40,256 nucleotides of DNA. Source: an uncultured Lachnospiraceae bacterium (GTDB taxonomy: Bacteria > Bacillota > Clostridia > Lachnospirales > Lachnospiraceae). The notes under the pieces were generated by a model. The model searched no databases. It was not told the origin of the DNA and saw only the letters and a list, made by a program, of their open reading frames with translations. The stretch covers positions 1 through 40,256 of the forward strand of contig CACZTL010000025.1 in NCBI GenBank assembly GCA_902784165.1. The letters are read 5' to 3'. The position numbers and the translations under genes were made by a program. Below are positions 7,892 to 17,144 of the stretch, in pieces. Position 1 is the first letter of the stretch. Every line of letters begins with the position of its first letter.

Positions 7892-9319
7892 TTACAGCAA
7901 TTCCTTCAAAAGCCCGGTTACAATACCGGGATTTGCTTTCCCCTGCATAGCCTTCATGGTCTGTCCCACAAGAAAGCCGATTGCCTTTTCCTTGCCGCCC
8001 CTGTAATCTGCAACCGACTTCGGATTATCATCTATTACCTTCTGCACTGCTTCCCTAAGGGCGCTCTCATCATTTTCCTGCGCAAGGCCGTTTTCCTTTA
8101 CATACTTTTCAGGATCGATATTGTCTGCAAATACCTTCTCAAAAACTTCTTTTGCAACTGAGCTGTTTATCGTACCCGCCTCCGTGAGTTTAATAAGCTT
8201 CGCAAGATTCTCGGGTGCAAATGTAATATCCTCCGGCTCCTTTGAGAGCTCTTTAAGTATCCTTATGGTGTCGACCATTAGCCAGTTTGCCGCTTTCTTC
8301 GGCTGACCGCAAAGTCTCGCCGTTTCTTCAAATATATCGGCCATATGCTTTGAATCGGTTATTATATCAGCATCTTCCTCCGGTATTCCGTACTGAGAAA
8401 CGTAGCGCCTCTTCTTTTCATCTTTAAATTCCGGTTCACTCGCCTTTATTTCATCTATCCACTCCCGGCTGATAAATATTCCGGGAAGATCCGGATCCGG
8501 AAAATATCTGTAGTCCTGCGCATCCTCTTTAGAGCGCATGGAAAAGGACTCTTCCTTTGTGTCATCCCAGCGCCTTGTCTCCTGAATAACCCTTCCTCCG
8601 GCTTCTATAATATCTATTTGGCGTTGTCTTTCATTTGAAATTGCACGCGCTATTGCCTTGAAGGAATTAAGATTTTTCATTTCCGTGCGGGTGCCGAGCT
8701 TTTCGGTTCCGGCTTCACGCACAGACAAATTGACGTCTGCCCTCATGGAGCCCTCCTGCAGCTTACAGTCGGAGGCTCCCAGATATCTTATGATAGTGCG
8801 AAGCTTTTGAAGATAAGCTATAACCTCTTCCGCCGAGCGCATATCCGGCTCGGAAACTATTTCGATAAGAGGCACTCCTGCGCGGTTATAATCCACAAGC
8901 GACATATTTTCCGCTTCATCATGAATAAGCTTGCCCGCATCCTCCTCCATATGGATCTCATGTATGCGTATGCTTTTTCTTTTACCATCGACATCTATAT
9001 CCACGTGCCCGTTTTGGCATATCGGCTCATAAAGCTGTGATATCTGATAATCCTGCGGATTATCAGGATAAAAATAGTTTTTCCTGTCAAACCGGCAGCT
9101 TCTGTTTATTTCACAGTTTGCAGCTAAACCGACGGCAATCGCATGATCAACCACCTTCTTATTCAGTACCGGAAGAGACCCCGGCATCCCGGTACATACC
9201 GGACAGGTGTGTGTGTTAGGGTCTCCTCCGAAGCTTGTTGAGCATCCGCAGAATATCTTCGTCTTCGTTGCAAGCTCTACATGAACTTCAAGACCTATGA
9301 CCGTTTCATAATTTTTCAT
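7892..9319 (-). CDS. gatB: Aspartyl/glutamyl-tRNA amidotransferase subunit B
   Basis: GatB activates mischarged Glu-tRNA(Gln) and/or Asp-tRNA(Asn) with ATP for transamidation in the GatCAB complex. It is 475 residues, the normal length. The N-terminus has the family start ETVIGLEVHVELATKTKIFC. Zn-site cysteines are seen at 24, 26, 39 and 42 (FCGCS and CPVCTGMPG). The signature LQEGSMRADVN and the C-terminal YqeY-like tail are present. GGGAG lies before ATG 9319, 29 nt after gatA. It is the last gene of the radA-gatC-gatA-gatB series. Confidence 0.97.
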   Translation of the reverse strand: MKNYETVIGLEVHVELATKTKIFCGCSTSFGGDPNTHTCPVCTGMPGSLPVLNKKVVDHAIAVGLAANCEINRSCRFDRKNYFYPDNPQDYQISQLYEPICQNGHVDIDVDGKRKSIRIHEIHMEEDAGKLIHDEAENMSLVDYNRAGVPLIEIVSEPDMRSAEEVIAYLQKLRTIIRYLGASDCKLQEGSMRADVNLSVREAGTEKLGTRTEMKNLNSFKAIARAISNERQRQIDIIEAGGRVIQETRRWDDTKEESFSMRSKEDAQDYRYFPDPDLPGIFISREWIDEIKASEPEFKDEKKRRYVSQYGIPEEDADIITDSKHMADIFEETARLCGQPKKAANWLMVDTIRILKELSKEPEDITFAPENLAKLIKLTEAGTINSSVAKEVFEKVFADNIDPEKYVKENGLAQENDESALREAVQKVIDDNPKSVADYRGGKEKAIGFLVGQTMKAMQGKANPGIVTGLLKELL

Positions 9320-9348
9320 ATACTATTTTCTCCCGATGATGACTCACT

Positions 9349-10788
9349 TCAATCCCTCGCCTGCTCATACGCATACGCTGCCCGTATAACAGCTTTATCA
9401 TTAAATCTGTTTCCGGTAAGCATCATCCCGACAGGAAGCCCTTCAGAATCCTTTCCGCAAGGCAAAGACACAGCCGGCAGACCTGCAAGATTGGCAGATA
9501 CCGTGTAAATGTCAGCAAGATACATTTTGAGCGGATCTGAAAGAGATGAACCCAGCTTAGGGGCTGGCCCCGGCGCTGCCGGGCCGAGTATAATGTCATA
9601 TTTTTCGAATGCTTTATCGAAGGACTGCTTTATAAGCGCCTTGGTACGCAATGCTTTCATGTAGTAGGCATCGTAATAACCTGAACTGAGCACAAAGGTT
9701 CCCAGCATGATTCGTCTCTTAACCTCCGCTCCGAAGCCTTCGCTTCTCGTTTTTTTATACATTTGATGAAGGTCTTTGTAATCCTTCGTTCTGTAACCGT
9801 ATTTTACTCCGTCAAATCTGGAAAGATTAGAGCTTGCCTCTGCCGAAGCAATTATATAATAGGCGGGAACCGCATATTTTGTAAGTCCGAGTTCAAAGAA
9901 CTCTGTTCGGGCTCCCATAGCTCTGAAGGACTCTGCAGCCGCAAGCACATTTCCTTTTATATCGGCTTCTATCCCTTCTTCAAAATACTCACTCGGTATT
10001 CCTATTTTTAAATCTGATACATCAGTTTTAAGCGCTGATGTAAAATCCGAATCCGTCCTGTTAAGAGATGTGGAATCCTTTTTGTCTTTTCCTGAAATCG
10101 TTTCCAGAATCGCAGCGCAGTCCGCAACATCCCTTGCTATCGGTCCGATCTGGTCAAGAGATGACCCGTAGGCTATAAGTCCGTAACGACTGACTGTTCC
10201 GTAGGTAGGCTTCATTCCCGTAACACCGCAATAGGCAGCCGGTTGGCGTATAGAACCGCCTGTATCAGATCCTAATGCAGCCGGCACCTCGCAGGCAGCA
10301 ACTGCCGCCGCAGATCCTCCGGATGATCCGCCGGGCACCCTCGTTATGTCATGCGGGTTCTTGACAGCGCCAAAAAAAGATGTCTCCGTTGTGCTTCCCA
10401 TAGCAAACTCGTCCATATTGGTTTTGCCGATGACTATCGCCCCGGCCTCTTCAAGCCTTCTGACAGCTGTTGCCGTATAAGCAGGAACAAAATCTGCCAA
10501 AATCTTTGAAGCACAGGTCGTCCGTACATCCTTTGTGCAGATGTTATCCTTGATCGCAACAGGCACTCCTGCCAGTGGTGACGTAAGCTCACCTGTCTTT
10601 ATCCCTTTTTGCACTTCTAAAGCTTTCTTTTTCAGCTCCTGCTCTTCGCAAACTGTTATAAATGCGTTTATTTCCGGTTCTTTTTCCTTGATTACATCGA
10701 GAAATTCACTTACAGCTTCAACACAGGATACCTCGCCGGCTCTGATAAGCTTTCCCAGCTCTAATGCTGTTTTATTAGTCAAAAGCAT
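9349..10788 (-). CDS. gatA: Aspartyl/glutamyl-tRNA amidotransferase subunit A
   Basis: Amidase-signature subunit that hydrolyses glutamine and passes ammonia to GatB. From ATG 10788 it is 479 residues. The Ser-cisSer-Lys triad is visible as K80 (GVPVAIKDN), S155 (PGGSSGGSA) and S179 (DTGGSIRQP), almost the numbering known for other GatA proteins. The frame extends to 10809, but ATG 10788 has GAGG 8 nt upstream and starts with MLLTNKTALEL as expected. The extra upstream codons reach the edge of a palindromic repeat, which separates gatC from gatA. Confidence 0.97.
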   Translation of the reverse strand: MLLTNKTALELGKLIRAGEVSCVEAVSEFLDVIKEKEPEINAFITVCEEQELKKKALEVQKGIKTGELTSPLAGVPVAIKDNICTKDVRTTCASKILADFVPAYTATAVRRLEEAGAIVIGKTNMDEFAMGSTTETSFFGAVKNPHDITRVPGGSSGGSAAAVAACEVPAALGSDTGGSIRQPAAYCGVTGMKPTYGTVSRYGLIAYGSSLDQIGPIARDVADCAAILETISGKDKKDSTSLNRTDSDFTSALKTDVSDLKIGIPSEYFEEGIEADIKGNVLAAAESFRAMGARTEFFELGLTKYAVPAYYIIASAEASSNLSRFDGVKYGYRTKDYKDLHQMYKKTRSEGFGAEVKRRIMLGTFVLSSGYYDAYYMKALRTKALIKQSFDKAFEKYDIILGPAAPGPAPKLGSSLSDPLKMYLADIYTVSANLAGLPAVSLPCGKDSEGLPVGMMLTGNRFNDKAVIRAAYAYEQARD

Positions 10789-10808
10789 GATTATTACCTC
10801 ACAAAACA

Positions 10809-10847
10809 AAGTGTGTCAAACGGGGACTGTCCCCGTTTGACACACTT
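10809..10847. repeat. Palindromic repeat, single-unit (monomer) copy
   Basis: Two perfect 18-bp arms (10809-10826 and 10830-10847) surround CTG. The same outer sequence and GGGGAC core occur in the 70-bp copies, but the inner half of each arm is missing, giving one simple palindrome. It lies inside the gatC-gatA gap, 1 nt after the gatC stop codon and 20 nt before the gatA start. Confidence 0.95.
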
Positions 10848-10848
10848 G

Positions 10849-11139
10849 TTAAAATGTCCTCGGCACCATATACTGCCCGTTCTTCTTTGCGGGGGCATTA
10901 GCAAGCATATCCTCACGGTTATCGCCGTTTGTTACCGTATCATCCCGGAACACATTTTCCATATCAATAACCTGTACAGCCGGATCTGTATCCTCAGTAT
11001 CGATTTCATTTAACATATCCGCAAATTCTATCATCTTCTCCATGTCGGAGCGGGCCTGAGCCCGGGCTTCGCCCTCAAGCTCAAGCTTTGCGAGGATGCT
11101 TACGTATTCAATCATATCGTCATCTATCTTTGTTGCCAT
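10849..11139 (-). CDS. gatC: Aspartyl/glutamyl-tRNA amidotransferase subunit C
   Basis: A small 96-residue subunit that wraps around GatA and stabilises the GatCAB complex. It has the typical N-terminal helix (YVSILAKLELEGEARAQARS), then a stretch around DTEDTDP, and the C-terminal REDMLANAPAKKNGQYMVP motif. It begins 9 nt after the radA stop, with a weak GAGAG site before the ATG, so it is probably read through from radA. A repeat separates it from gatA. Confidence 0.95.
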   Translation of the reverse strand: MATKIDDDMIEYVSILAKLELEGEARAQARSDMEKMIEFADMLNEIDTEDTDPAVQVIDMENVFRDDTVTNGDNREDMLANAPAKKNGQYMVPRTF

Positions 11140-11148
11140 TTTTTTCTC

Positions 11149-12522
11149 TCACAAATAATTTATAGCCTGCCGTATATCCGACACACCCACAATTTCTATA
11201 TCATATTTATTTAACTCTTCTTTTTCCAAAGAAACCTTAGGTACTATGCAGGTCTTAAACTTAAGCTTCGCAGCTTCAGCAATACGATCCTTAAGCCTCG
11301 TTACAGCCCTGACCTCACCGGAGAGTCCTACCTCACCGAAGCATACGGTATCATCCGGCAGTTCTTTAGACTTATAACTCCCGGCAAGAGCCATAACGAT
11401 AGCAAGATCGAGAGCCGGCTCCGTAACCCTTATGCCGCCCGCTATATTTACATAGGCATCATAGCCGGACATATGTATTCCGGAGTGCTTTTCCATGACG
11501 GCCATCAGGATATTTACACGATTCGGATCCGTGCCCGACGCCGTGCGCCTTGGTATCCCGAAATCAGATCTCATAGTCAGTGCCTGCACCTCTACCATTA
11601 TAGGTCTTGTCCCTTCAATCAGACATGAAATAACTGATCCGGGAGCGTCCTTTGCTCGTCCGCTTATCATGTGCGCAGACGGATTGGGCACCTCTTTCAT
11701 GCCTTCTGAAGTCATTTCAAAAACGCCTATCTCATCCGTTGCGCCGAAGCGGTTTTTAACGCAGCGCAGGATGCGATAGGCGGCATTTTTTTCTCCCTCA
11801 AGATAGAGCACGGTATCTACCATATGTTCAAGCAGCCTGGGACCTGCAACAACGCCCTCTTTAGTAACGTGTCCTATTATAAAAACCGCTATCCCTTCTT
11901 CCTTCGCAAGATGCATAAGAAGCATGGTACACTCACGAACCTGTGCCGGACTCCCAGGTGCTGAGTCTGACGCCGAGCAGCTCATGGTCTGCACGGAATC
12001 TATTATCATAAGATCGGGTTTTGTCTGTCTTGCAGTATCACATATATCATCAAGCTGAGTTTCACACAAAAGCTTAAGTCCTTCAGGCATATCACCTATC
12101 CTGTCGGCCCGAAGCTTTATCTGTCTTAAGGATTCCTCTCCCGACACATAAAGGACATCGCGTTTATCGGATGCCATATTCCTACACATCTGAAGGATAA
12201 GAGTTGACTTACCGATACCGGGATCACCGCCTGTCAGCACCAGACTTCCCTTTACGGCTCCTCCGCCGAGCACCCTGTCCATCTCGGAAAATCCTGTTAA
12301 TAATCTCTCTCCTTCATCGGTTCTTACCTCAGATATAGATACGGGTTTATTCTCCCGAAGAGATACCGGGCGGTGATCGGCTGTTCTTCTTGAGGATGAT
12401 TTACCGGCGGAAGGTGCCTCCGTCATGGTATTCCATTGTTTACAGGCCGGACACTGACCGACCCACTTCGCAGACTCGTGACCGCACTCCTTACAAAAGA
12501 AGAGTGTTCCTTTCCCTGCCAT
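11149..12522 (-). CDS. radA: DNA repair protein RadA/Sms
   Basis: RecA-like, Lon-like ATPase that promotes branch migration and processing of recombination intermediates. It is 457 residues. It has an N-terminal C4 zinc finger (C10, C13, C24, C27), Walker A GGDPGIGKST (98-107), the RadA-specific KNRFG motif (CVKNRFGATDEIG), and a C-terminal Lon-protease-like domain that normally lacks peptidase activity. GGAGG lies 4 nt before ATG 12522. It sits 17 nt after the small gene 12540-12956 and downstream of clpC, recalling the clpC-radA neighbourhood of Bacillus. Confidence 0.97.
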   Translation of the reverse strand: MAGKGTLFFCKECGHESAKWVGQCPACKQWNTMTEAPSAGKSSSRRTADHRPVSLRENKPVSISEVRTDEGERLLTGFSEMDRVLGGGAVKGSLVLTGGDPGIGKSTLILQMCRNMASDKRDVLYVSGEESLRQIKLRADRIGDMPEGLKLLCETQLDDICDTARQTKPDLMIIDSVQTMSCSASDSAPGSPAQVRECTMLLMHLAKEEGIAVFIIGHVTKEGVVAGPRLLEHMVDTVLYLEGEKNAAYRILRCVKNRFGATDEIGVFEMTSEGMKEVPNPSAHMISGRAKDAPGSVISCLIEGTRPIMVEVQALTMRSDFGIPRRTASGTDPNRVNILMAVMEKHSGIHMSGYDAYVNIAGGIRVTEPALDLAIVMALAGSYKSKELPDDTVCFGEVGLSGEVRAVTRLKDRIAEAAKLKFKTCIVPKVSLEKEELNKYDIEIVGVSDIRQAINYL

Positions 12523-12539
12523 GCTTCCTCCGTACGGTC

Positions 12540-12956
12540 TTAATCCAGTTTCTTGATTTCTACGTTAGTAAGCTCATCCTCTACACTCGCTGCGCTGAAT
12601 GAAAGCTTTCCGCCGATGCCTGTCGTTATCTTCTCGGCAAACTCACCATTGATAATTACAGCATACTTTACATTTTCCTCAAGGCCGACCGTTATCTGGG
12701 CATCTCCCTCGGCATCCATGTCAAATGTGATGCCCTCGTCTGATTCCTCAAAATGAAAAACAGCCGTTCCGGGATATGATTCATAAAGAAAAGCTTCGTT
12801 TTTCTCAAGTTTCGTTATCTCTGCAAATGTCTTAACCTTATACGTATCTCCGGCATGCTCAAAATCAGATATTTTCTTTTTTTCGGAAAGATGAAAGTTT
12901 CCGAAGCTTAACGTACCGTCATCTTCTTCACGAATTATTTCTTCAACTATAGCCAT
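12540..12956 (-). CDS. Small acidic protein of the type auto-labelled 'endosialidase'; function unknown
   Basis: A 138-residue acidic protein with no signal peptide or membrane segment. From memory, close relatives in Lachnospiraceae (start MAxVEExIR, core KTFxEITKLEKN, LYESYPGTAV) are labelled 'endosialidase' in databases. Nothing here resembles a sialidase active site, so that name should not be taken as function. The alternating hydrophobic/polar pattern (DAQITVGLEENVKYAVIING) suggests a beta-rich fold. GGAGG lies 9 nt before ATG 12956. It lies between clpC and radA on the same strand, 94 nt after clpC. Confidence 0.7.
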   Translation of the reverse strand: MAIVEEIIREEDDGTLSFGNFHLSEKKKISDFEHAGDTYKVKTFAEITKLEKNEAFLYESYPGTAVFHFEESDEGITFDMDAEGDAQITVGLEENVKYAVIINGEFAEKITTGIGGKLSFSAASVEDELTNVEIKKLD

Positions 12957-13050
12957 GATAAAATACCTCCCTGCTTTATTTAATTCATTTTAACATATAT
13001 ATGATAAATTTACATCGAAATTTTATTTGAAATTACACTTAACGCTTCTT

Positions 13051-15489
13051 TCAAATCGTCTTAAAAGTCAGTTTCCCGTCCTTGGCCGATATACTAACCT
13101 GCTTCTTGCCGTCAAGCTCACCCTCTAAGAGCATGCGTGCCAGCTCATCCTCTACATCAGTCTGAATCCTTCTTTTAAGAGGACGCGCGCCGTATTTTAC
13201 ATCATATCCCTTATCTGTGAGATACCTCTTTCCTGCAGCTGTAAGCTTAACGGTAAATCCGCCCGCTTCCTTCGCGCGCTTATTAAGAGCCGCTATCTCG
13301 ATGTCTACTATTTCGCCTATCTCCTCTTTAGAAAGCTGCTTGAATACGATAATTTCATCCACACGGTTTATAAACTCCGGTCTGAACTCTCTTTTTACGT
13401 CGTCCATAACCCTCGCCTTCATATCCTTGTAAAGCGTATCCATATTCTCATCAGTATTAAATCCCAGCTTTTTAGGCTCAGTTATATTTCTTGCTCCGAT
13501 ATTGGAAGTCATGATTATAACCGTATTCTTAAAATCTACCGTTCGTCCCTCCGAGTCGGTTATGCGGCCGTCATCAAGCACCTGAAGCAGAACATTGAAA
13601 ATGTCCGGATGTGCCTTTTCTATCTCATCAAACAGGATGACGGAGTAGGGATTGCGTCTCACCTTTTCACTGAGCTGACCGCCCTCTTCGTACCCGACAT
13701 AACCCGGAGGCGAGCCTATGATCTTTGATACGGTATGCTTTTCCATGTATTCGGACATATCGACCCTGATAAGTGACTCCTCACTTCCGAACAATGCTTC
13801 CGCAAGAGCCTTTGTAAGCTCTGTTTTTCCGACACCGGTAGGTCCGAGGAACATAAAGGATCCTACAGGCTTGTTCGGATCTCCGAGTCCCGTACGACCT
13901 CTGCGTATGGCCTTTGCCACGGAATTTACGGCTTCATTCTGACCGATAAGGCGCTTGTGAAGCTCTTCCTCAAGCTTAAGCAGCCTCTCGGATTCCTTTG
14001 CGGTAAGCTTTGAAAGCGGTATCTTTGTCCACATAGATACTACAGATGCAATTTCATCCTCGCCTACAGTTGCGCGCGGCGCTTCTTTTACGCTTACCTT
14101 TAAACTCAGCTTTTCAAGCTTTTCATTTATCTTTTTTTCCTGACGTCTTATTCGACCGGCTTCCTTCATGTCACCGGACACAAGAGCTTCTTCCTTCTTT
14201 GCATCAAGCTCCTGAAGCTCGGCACTGAGTCTCAGAACCTCACGACTGCCCTCAGAAGGCTTAAGCCCTGCCTTTGAAGCGGCCTCATCTATAAGATCTA
14301 TAGCCTTATCAGGGAGGAATCGGTCAGTAATAAACCGCCTTGAAAGCTTAACTGCCGCTTTAACAGCCTCATCCGTAATAGTCACATTATGATGATCCTC
14401 ATAGAGATATTTTATTCCTTTGAGGATTTCAACAGACATATCCTCATCCGGCTCCTGTATGGTAACAGGCTGAAATCTTCTCTCGAGAGCCGCATCCTTT
14501 TCTATATGCTTTCTGTATTCGTTTGTCGTTGTTGCGCCGATAAGCTGAAGCTCTCCTCTTGCGAGCGCCGGCTTTAAAATATTGGCCGCATCCATAGCGC
14601 CTTCTGCGTTTCCTGCTCCGATAAGTGTATGGAGCTCATCAAGGAATAATAATACATCTCCGCTTGCAATTACCTCATTGATAACTCCCTTGATCCTTTC
14701 TTCAAACTCACCTCTGTATTTTGTACCGGCAACCATTCCCGAAAGATCAAGACTTACGACACGCTTTCCGGAAAGATTGGCGGGTACGTTGCCGGAAACT
14801 ATTCTTTGTGCCAGCGCCTCTGCAACCGCCGTCTTACCTACGCCCGGATCCCCTATAAGACAAGGGTTGTTTTTAGTCCTCCGGTTTAATATCTGAATTA
14901 CCCTCTCTATCTCATCTTCCCTGCCTATAACGGGATCAAGACTTCCTTCGGCTGCCATCGCTGTTAAGTCCGTGCTGTACCGGTCAGTTACGGGCGTAGC
15001 CGAACCGTATTCGTTTTTAAAAGCAGACATATCCTCTCTGAAAGCCATATTCGGGTCAAAGCCCATGGCAGATACGGTGTCCGAATAGATCTTTTTAGGA
15101 TCAGCGCCGAGACTCATGATGAAACGTGTTGAAATACCGTCTCTCTCCTTAAGAAGTGAGATCAGGATATGCTCTGTTCCTGTTTCTTCAGATTCAAATC
15201 TTACAGCCTCCGCATGAGCTCCCTCCAAAACTCTCATAGCTCTCGGAGTATACTCCCCCTCCTCCATCAGCGCTATGTCATTGGCGCCGATCATCTTTGA
15301 GCAAAGGGAAGCAATGTCTGATGCCTTTACTCCTGCACTTCCCAGTATCTTACCCGCAAGCGAATCTGTCACCTGCGAGAGTCCTATGAGCAGGTGTTCC
15401 GAACCTACCGCACTCTGACCGAGATCAGCCGCTGCGTGCTTTGCCTTTGCAAGTACCTCTTCTGCTTTTTTTGTAAATTTTTTATCCAT
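13051..15489 (-). CDS. clpC: ATP-dependent Clp protease ATPase subunit ClpC
   Basis: HSP100 unfoldase that feeds substrates to ClpP. It is 812 residues. It has a double Clp-N domain (about 1-140), AAA+ module 1 with Walker A GDPGVGKT (213-220) and Walker B FLDELHT, a central UVR-like coiled segment (about 417-450), and AAA+ module 2 with GPTGVGKTE, followed by the C-terminal domain. The UVR/M-domain makes it ClpC rather than ClpA or ClpB. It follows the flippase gene by 23 nt on the same strand. Unlike many Firmicutes, no ctsR, mcsA or mcsB lies next to it, and I saw no CtsR-type direct repeat upstream. Confidence 0.95.
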   Translation of the reverse strand: MDKKFTKKAEEVLAKAKHAAADLGQSAVGSEHLLIGLSQVTDSLAGKILGSAGVKASDIASLCSKMIGANDIALMEEGEYTPRAMRVLEGAHAEAVRFESEETGTEHILISLLKERDGISTRFIMSLGADPKKIYSDTVSAMGFDPNMAFREDMSAFKNEYGSATPVTDRYSTDLTAMAAEGSLDPVIGREDEIERVIQILNRRTKNNPCLIGDPGVGKTAVAEALAQRIVSGNVPANLSGKRVVSLDLSGMVAGTKYRGEFEERIKGVINEVIASGDVLLFLDELHTLIGAGNAEGAMDAANILKPALARGELQLIGATTTNEYRKHIEKDAALERRFQPVTIQEPDEDMSVEILKGIKYLYEDHHNVTITDEAVKAAVKLSRRFITDRFLPDKAIDLIDEAASKAGLKPSEGSREVLRLSAELQELDAKKEEALVSGDMKEAGRIRRQEKKINEKLEKLSLKVSVKEAPRATVGEDEIASVVSMWTKIPLSKLTAKESERLLKLEEELHKRLIGQNEAVNSVAKAIRRGRTGLGDPNKPVGSFMFLGPTGVGKTELTKALAEALFGSEESLIRVDMSEYMEKHTVSKIIGSPPGYVGYEEGGQLSEKVRRNPYSVILFDEIEKAHPDIFNVLLQVLDDGRITDSEGRTVDFKNTVIIMTSNIGARNITEPKKLGFNTDENMDTLYKDMKARVMDDVKREFRPEFINRVDEIIVFKQLSKEEIGEIVDIEIAALNKRAKEAGGFTVKLTAAGKRYLTDKGYDVKYGARPLKRRIQTDVEDELARMLLEGELDGKKQVSISAKDGKLTFKTI

Positions 15490-15512
15490 AGAATTATACC
15501 CTTATTTATTAA

Positions 15513-17105
15513 TTACAAATACCCCTTCTTAAATACCCCTGCCTTCTTCAGCGCTGAAAATACTCCGAAATATACAACAACTGCAATAATCGCCGTAATA
15601 ATAAGCACCGGCAAATTATGTCCGATAACCATATAAAGACCTCTGTATACAAGCAGTGCAACTATCCCCATAATTGCCGAACTAAACAGGGGAAGCATAA
15701 ATGTTACCGAAATTTCCTGCCTGTAACCGTTATATTTATACAAAGACCTCATATTTAAAACAAACACTATAAACGCAAATACCATAACTCCTATAACAAG
15801 GGAGTAAATGCCGGCGCCGGCCAAAAGCAGCACTACCACAAGCGGTATATGAACCGCAAGAGCGATAGCCGAGTGTATGACAGGCACACGCATCTTATCA
15901 ATGCCCTGAAGCGCTGATCCCGTTATGGTTGACAGTGTGTAAAATACTATCGCCGCTCCTCCGACCTTAAGCATGATCGAACCTTCCACAGCATCAAATC
16001 GTCTGAAAAGAAGCTCTATAACAGGCTGTCCGAGTACCATAAGCGCAACCATGATCGGTATAGCGACTATCATGGTTATCCTGACCGTTTTCCGGATCTT
16101 ATTATTGATCTCTGCCGTATCTCCCTGTGTAAATGATCTTACTATACTGGGAAGCATGGAGGCGGACATCGCCGAAGCTATGCCCATAGGGATACTTGTA
16201 AGAGTTGAAAAGCTTTGTCCGTAGTTACCGAGAAGTCCCATAATCGTAACTTTATCGGTACTCATGAGCATGATCTTATTAAACAAGATATCGTCAAGCA
16301 TAGCCGAGACATTATAAAAGGTCTGTCCTATTATTATCGGAATGACTGTAGCCAAAATAAGCTTATACGTATCTGCTACAGGCACGTCTTCACTGACTGT
16401 ATCGGCTTTTAGCTTGGAGCTGTAAAGAATACGGTTCCTGAACACAAGTATCATCACAACCGCAAGAGCAGCCGCCGCACCCAGACATGTACCGAGAGTA
16501 CCGCCCATCGCCCCGTATTCTCCGGGATTAACGGTTTCGGCATAAGCTCTCATAAATCCGTAGCTGGCAACCACACTGACTATCGCATTTACAATCTGCT
16601 CTATAAGCTGCGAAACAGCAGTGGGAACCATATTTCCCTGTCCCTGAAAGAACCCTCTGTATACGCCGAGTACCGCTACTATCAAAACCGTGGGTGCAAG
16701 AACCTTAAGCGGACTTTTTACTCCCGGAACACCCGAATACAACACGTTTTCTATCCCTTCTGCTCCGAAGAAAAGAATAAGCGCGGCAATTCCTCCGGTT
16801 ATAGCTGCCACAACAAGCGCCCTTAAGGCTACCTGCATCGTATTCCTGTGCTGCTCTTTTGTGAGTCTTGCGGAAACAAGCTTTGAAACCGCCATAGGCA
16901 TACCGTAGGACGAAAGAATCAGAGCTATGTTATAAACATTAAATGCCGCCGAATATATACCAGACCCTTCCGGTCCTATTATATTGGCCATAGGTATACG
17001 GTATAGCATACCTATGATCCTTACGATAATACCGCTGATTGCAAGGAGGCCTCCCTGCATCATAAAATTTTGTTTTCCGAGTAAAGCTAACTTTCGTTTT
17101 GCCAT
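15513..17105 (-). CDS. Polysaccharide/lipid II flippase-like membrane protein (SpoVB/MurJ, MVF family)
   Basis: A 530-residue polytopic membrane protein, probably 14 helices, of the MOP exporter superfamily. It opens with FMMQGGLLAISGIIVRIIGMLYRIP and continues with MANIIGPEGSGIY, the signature of the SpoVB/YtgP branch. GVYRGFFQGQGNMVPTA is also typical. Members flip undecaprenyl-linked precursors: YtgP is a MurJ-type lipid II flippase and SpoVB is sporulation related. Which role applies cannot be decided from sequence alone. It starts 39 nt after leuS and ends 23 nt before clpC, on the same strand. Confidence 0.88.
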   Translation of the reverse strand: MAKRKLALLGKQNFMMQGGLLAISGIIVRIIGMLYRIPMANIIGPEGSGIYSAAFNVYNIALILSSYGMPMAVSKLVSARLTKEQHRNTMQVALRALVVAAITGGIAALILFFGAEGIENVLYSGVPGVKSPLKVLAPTVLIVAVLGVYRGFFQGQGNMVPTAVSQLIEQIVNAIVSVVASYGFMRAYAETVNPGEYGAMGGTLGTCLGAAAALAVVMILVFRNRILYSSKLKADTVSEDVPVADTYKLILATVIPIIIGQTFYNVSAMLDDILFNKIMLMSTDKVTIMGLLGNYGQSFSTLTSIPMGIASAMSASMLPSIVRSFTQGDTAEINNKIRKTVRITMIVAIPIMVALMVLGQPVIELLFRRFDAVEGSIMLKVGGAAIVFYTLSTITGSALQGIDKMRVPVIHSAIALAVHIPLVVVLLLAGAGIYSLVIGVMVFAFIVFVLNMRSLYKYNGYRQEISVTFMLPLFSSAIMGIVALLVYRGLYMVIGHNLPVLIITAIIAVVVYFGVFSALKKAGVFKKGYL

Positions 17106-17144
17106 ATTACTATTCTCTATCTTTCCCGCATTTGTCGTTACTGT

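Noticed and set aside
15490..15512. CtsR or CIRCE operators before clpC, clpP or tig
   Set aside because: No GGTCAAA direct repeats or TTAGCACTC/GAGTGCTAA inverted repeat were found in the upstream gaps.
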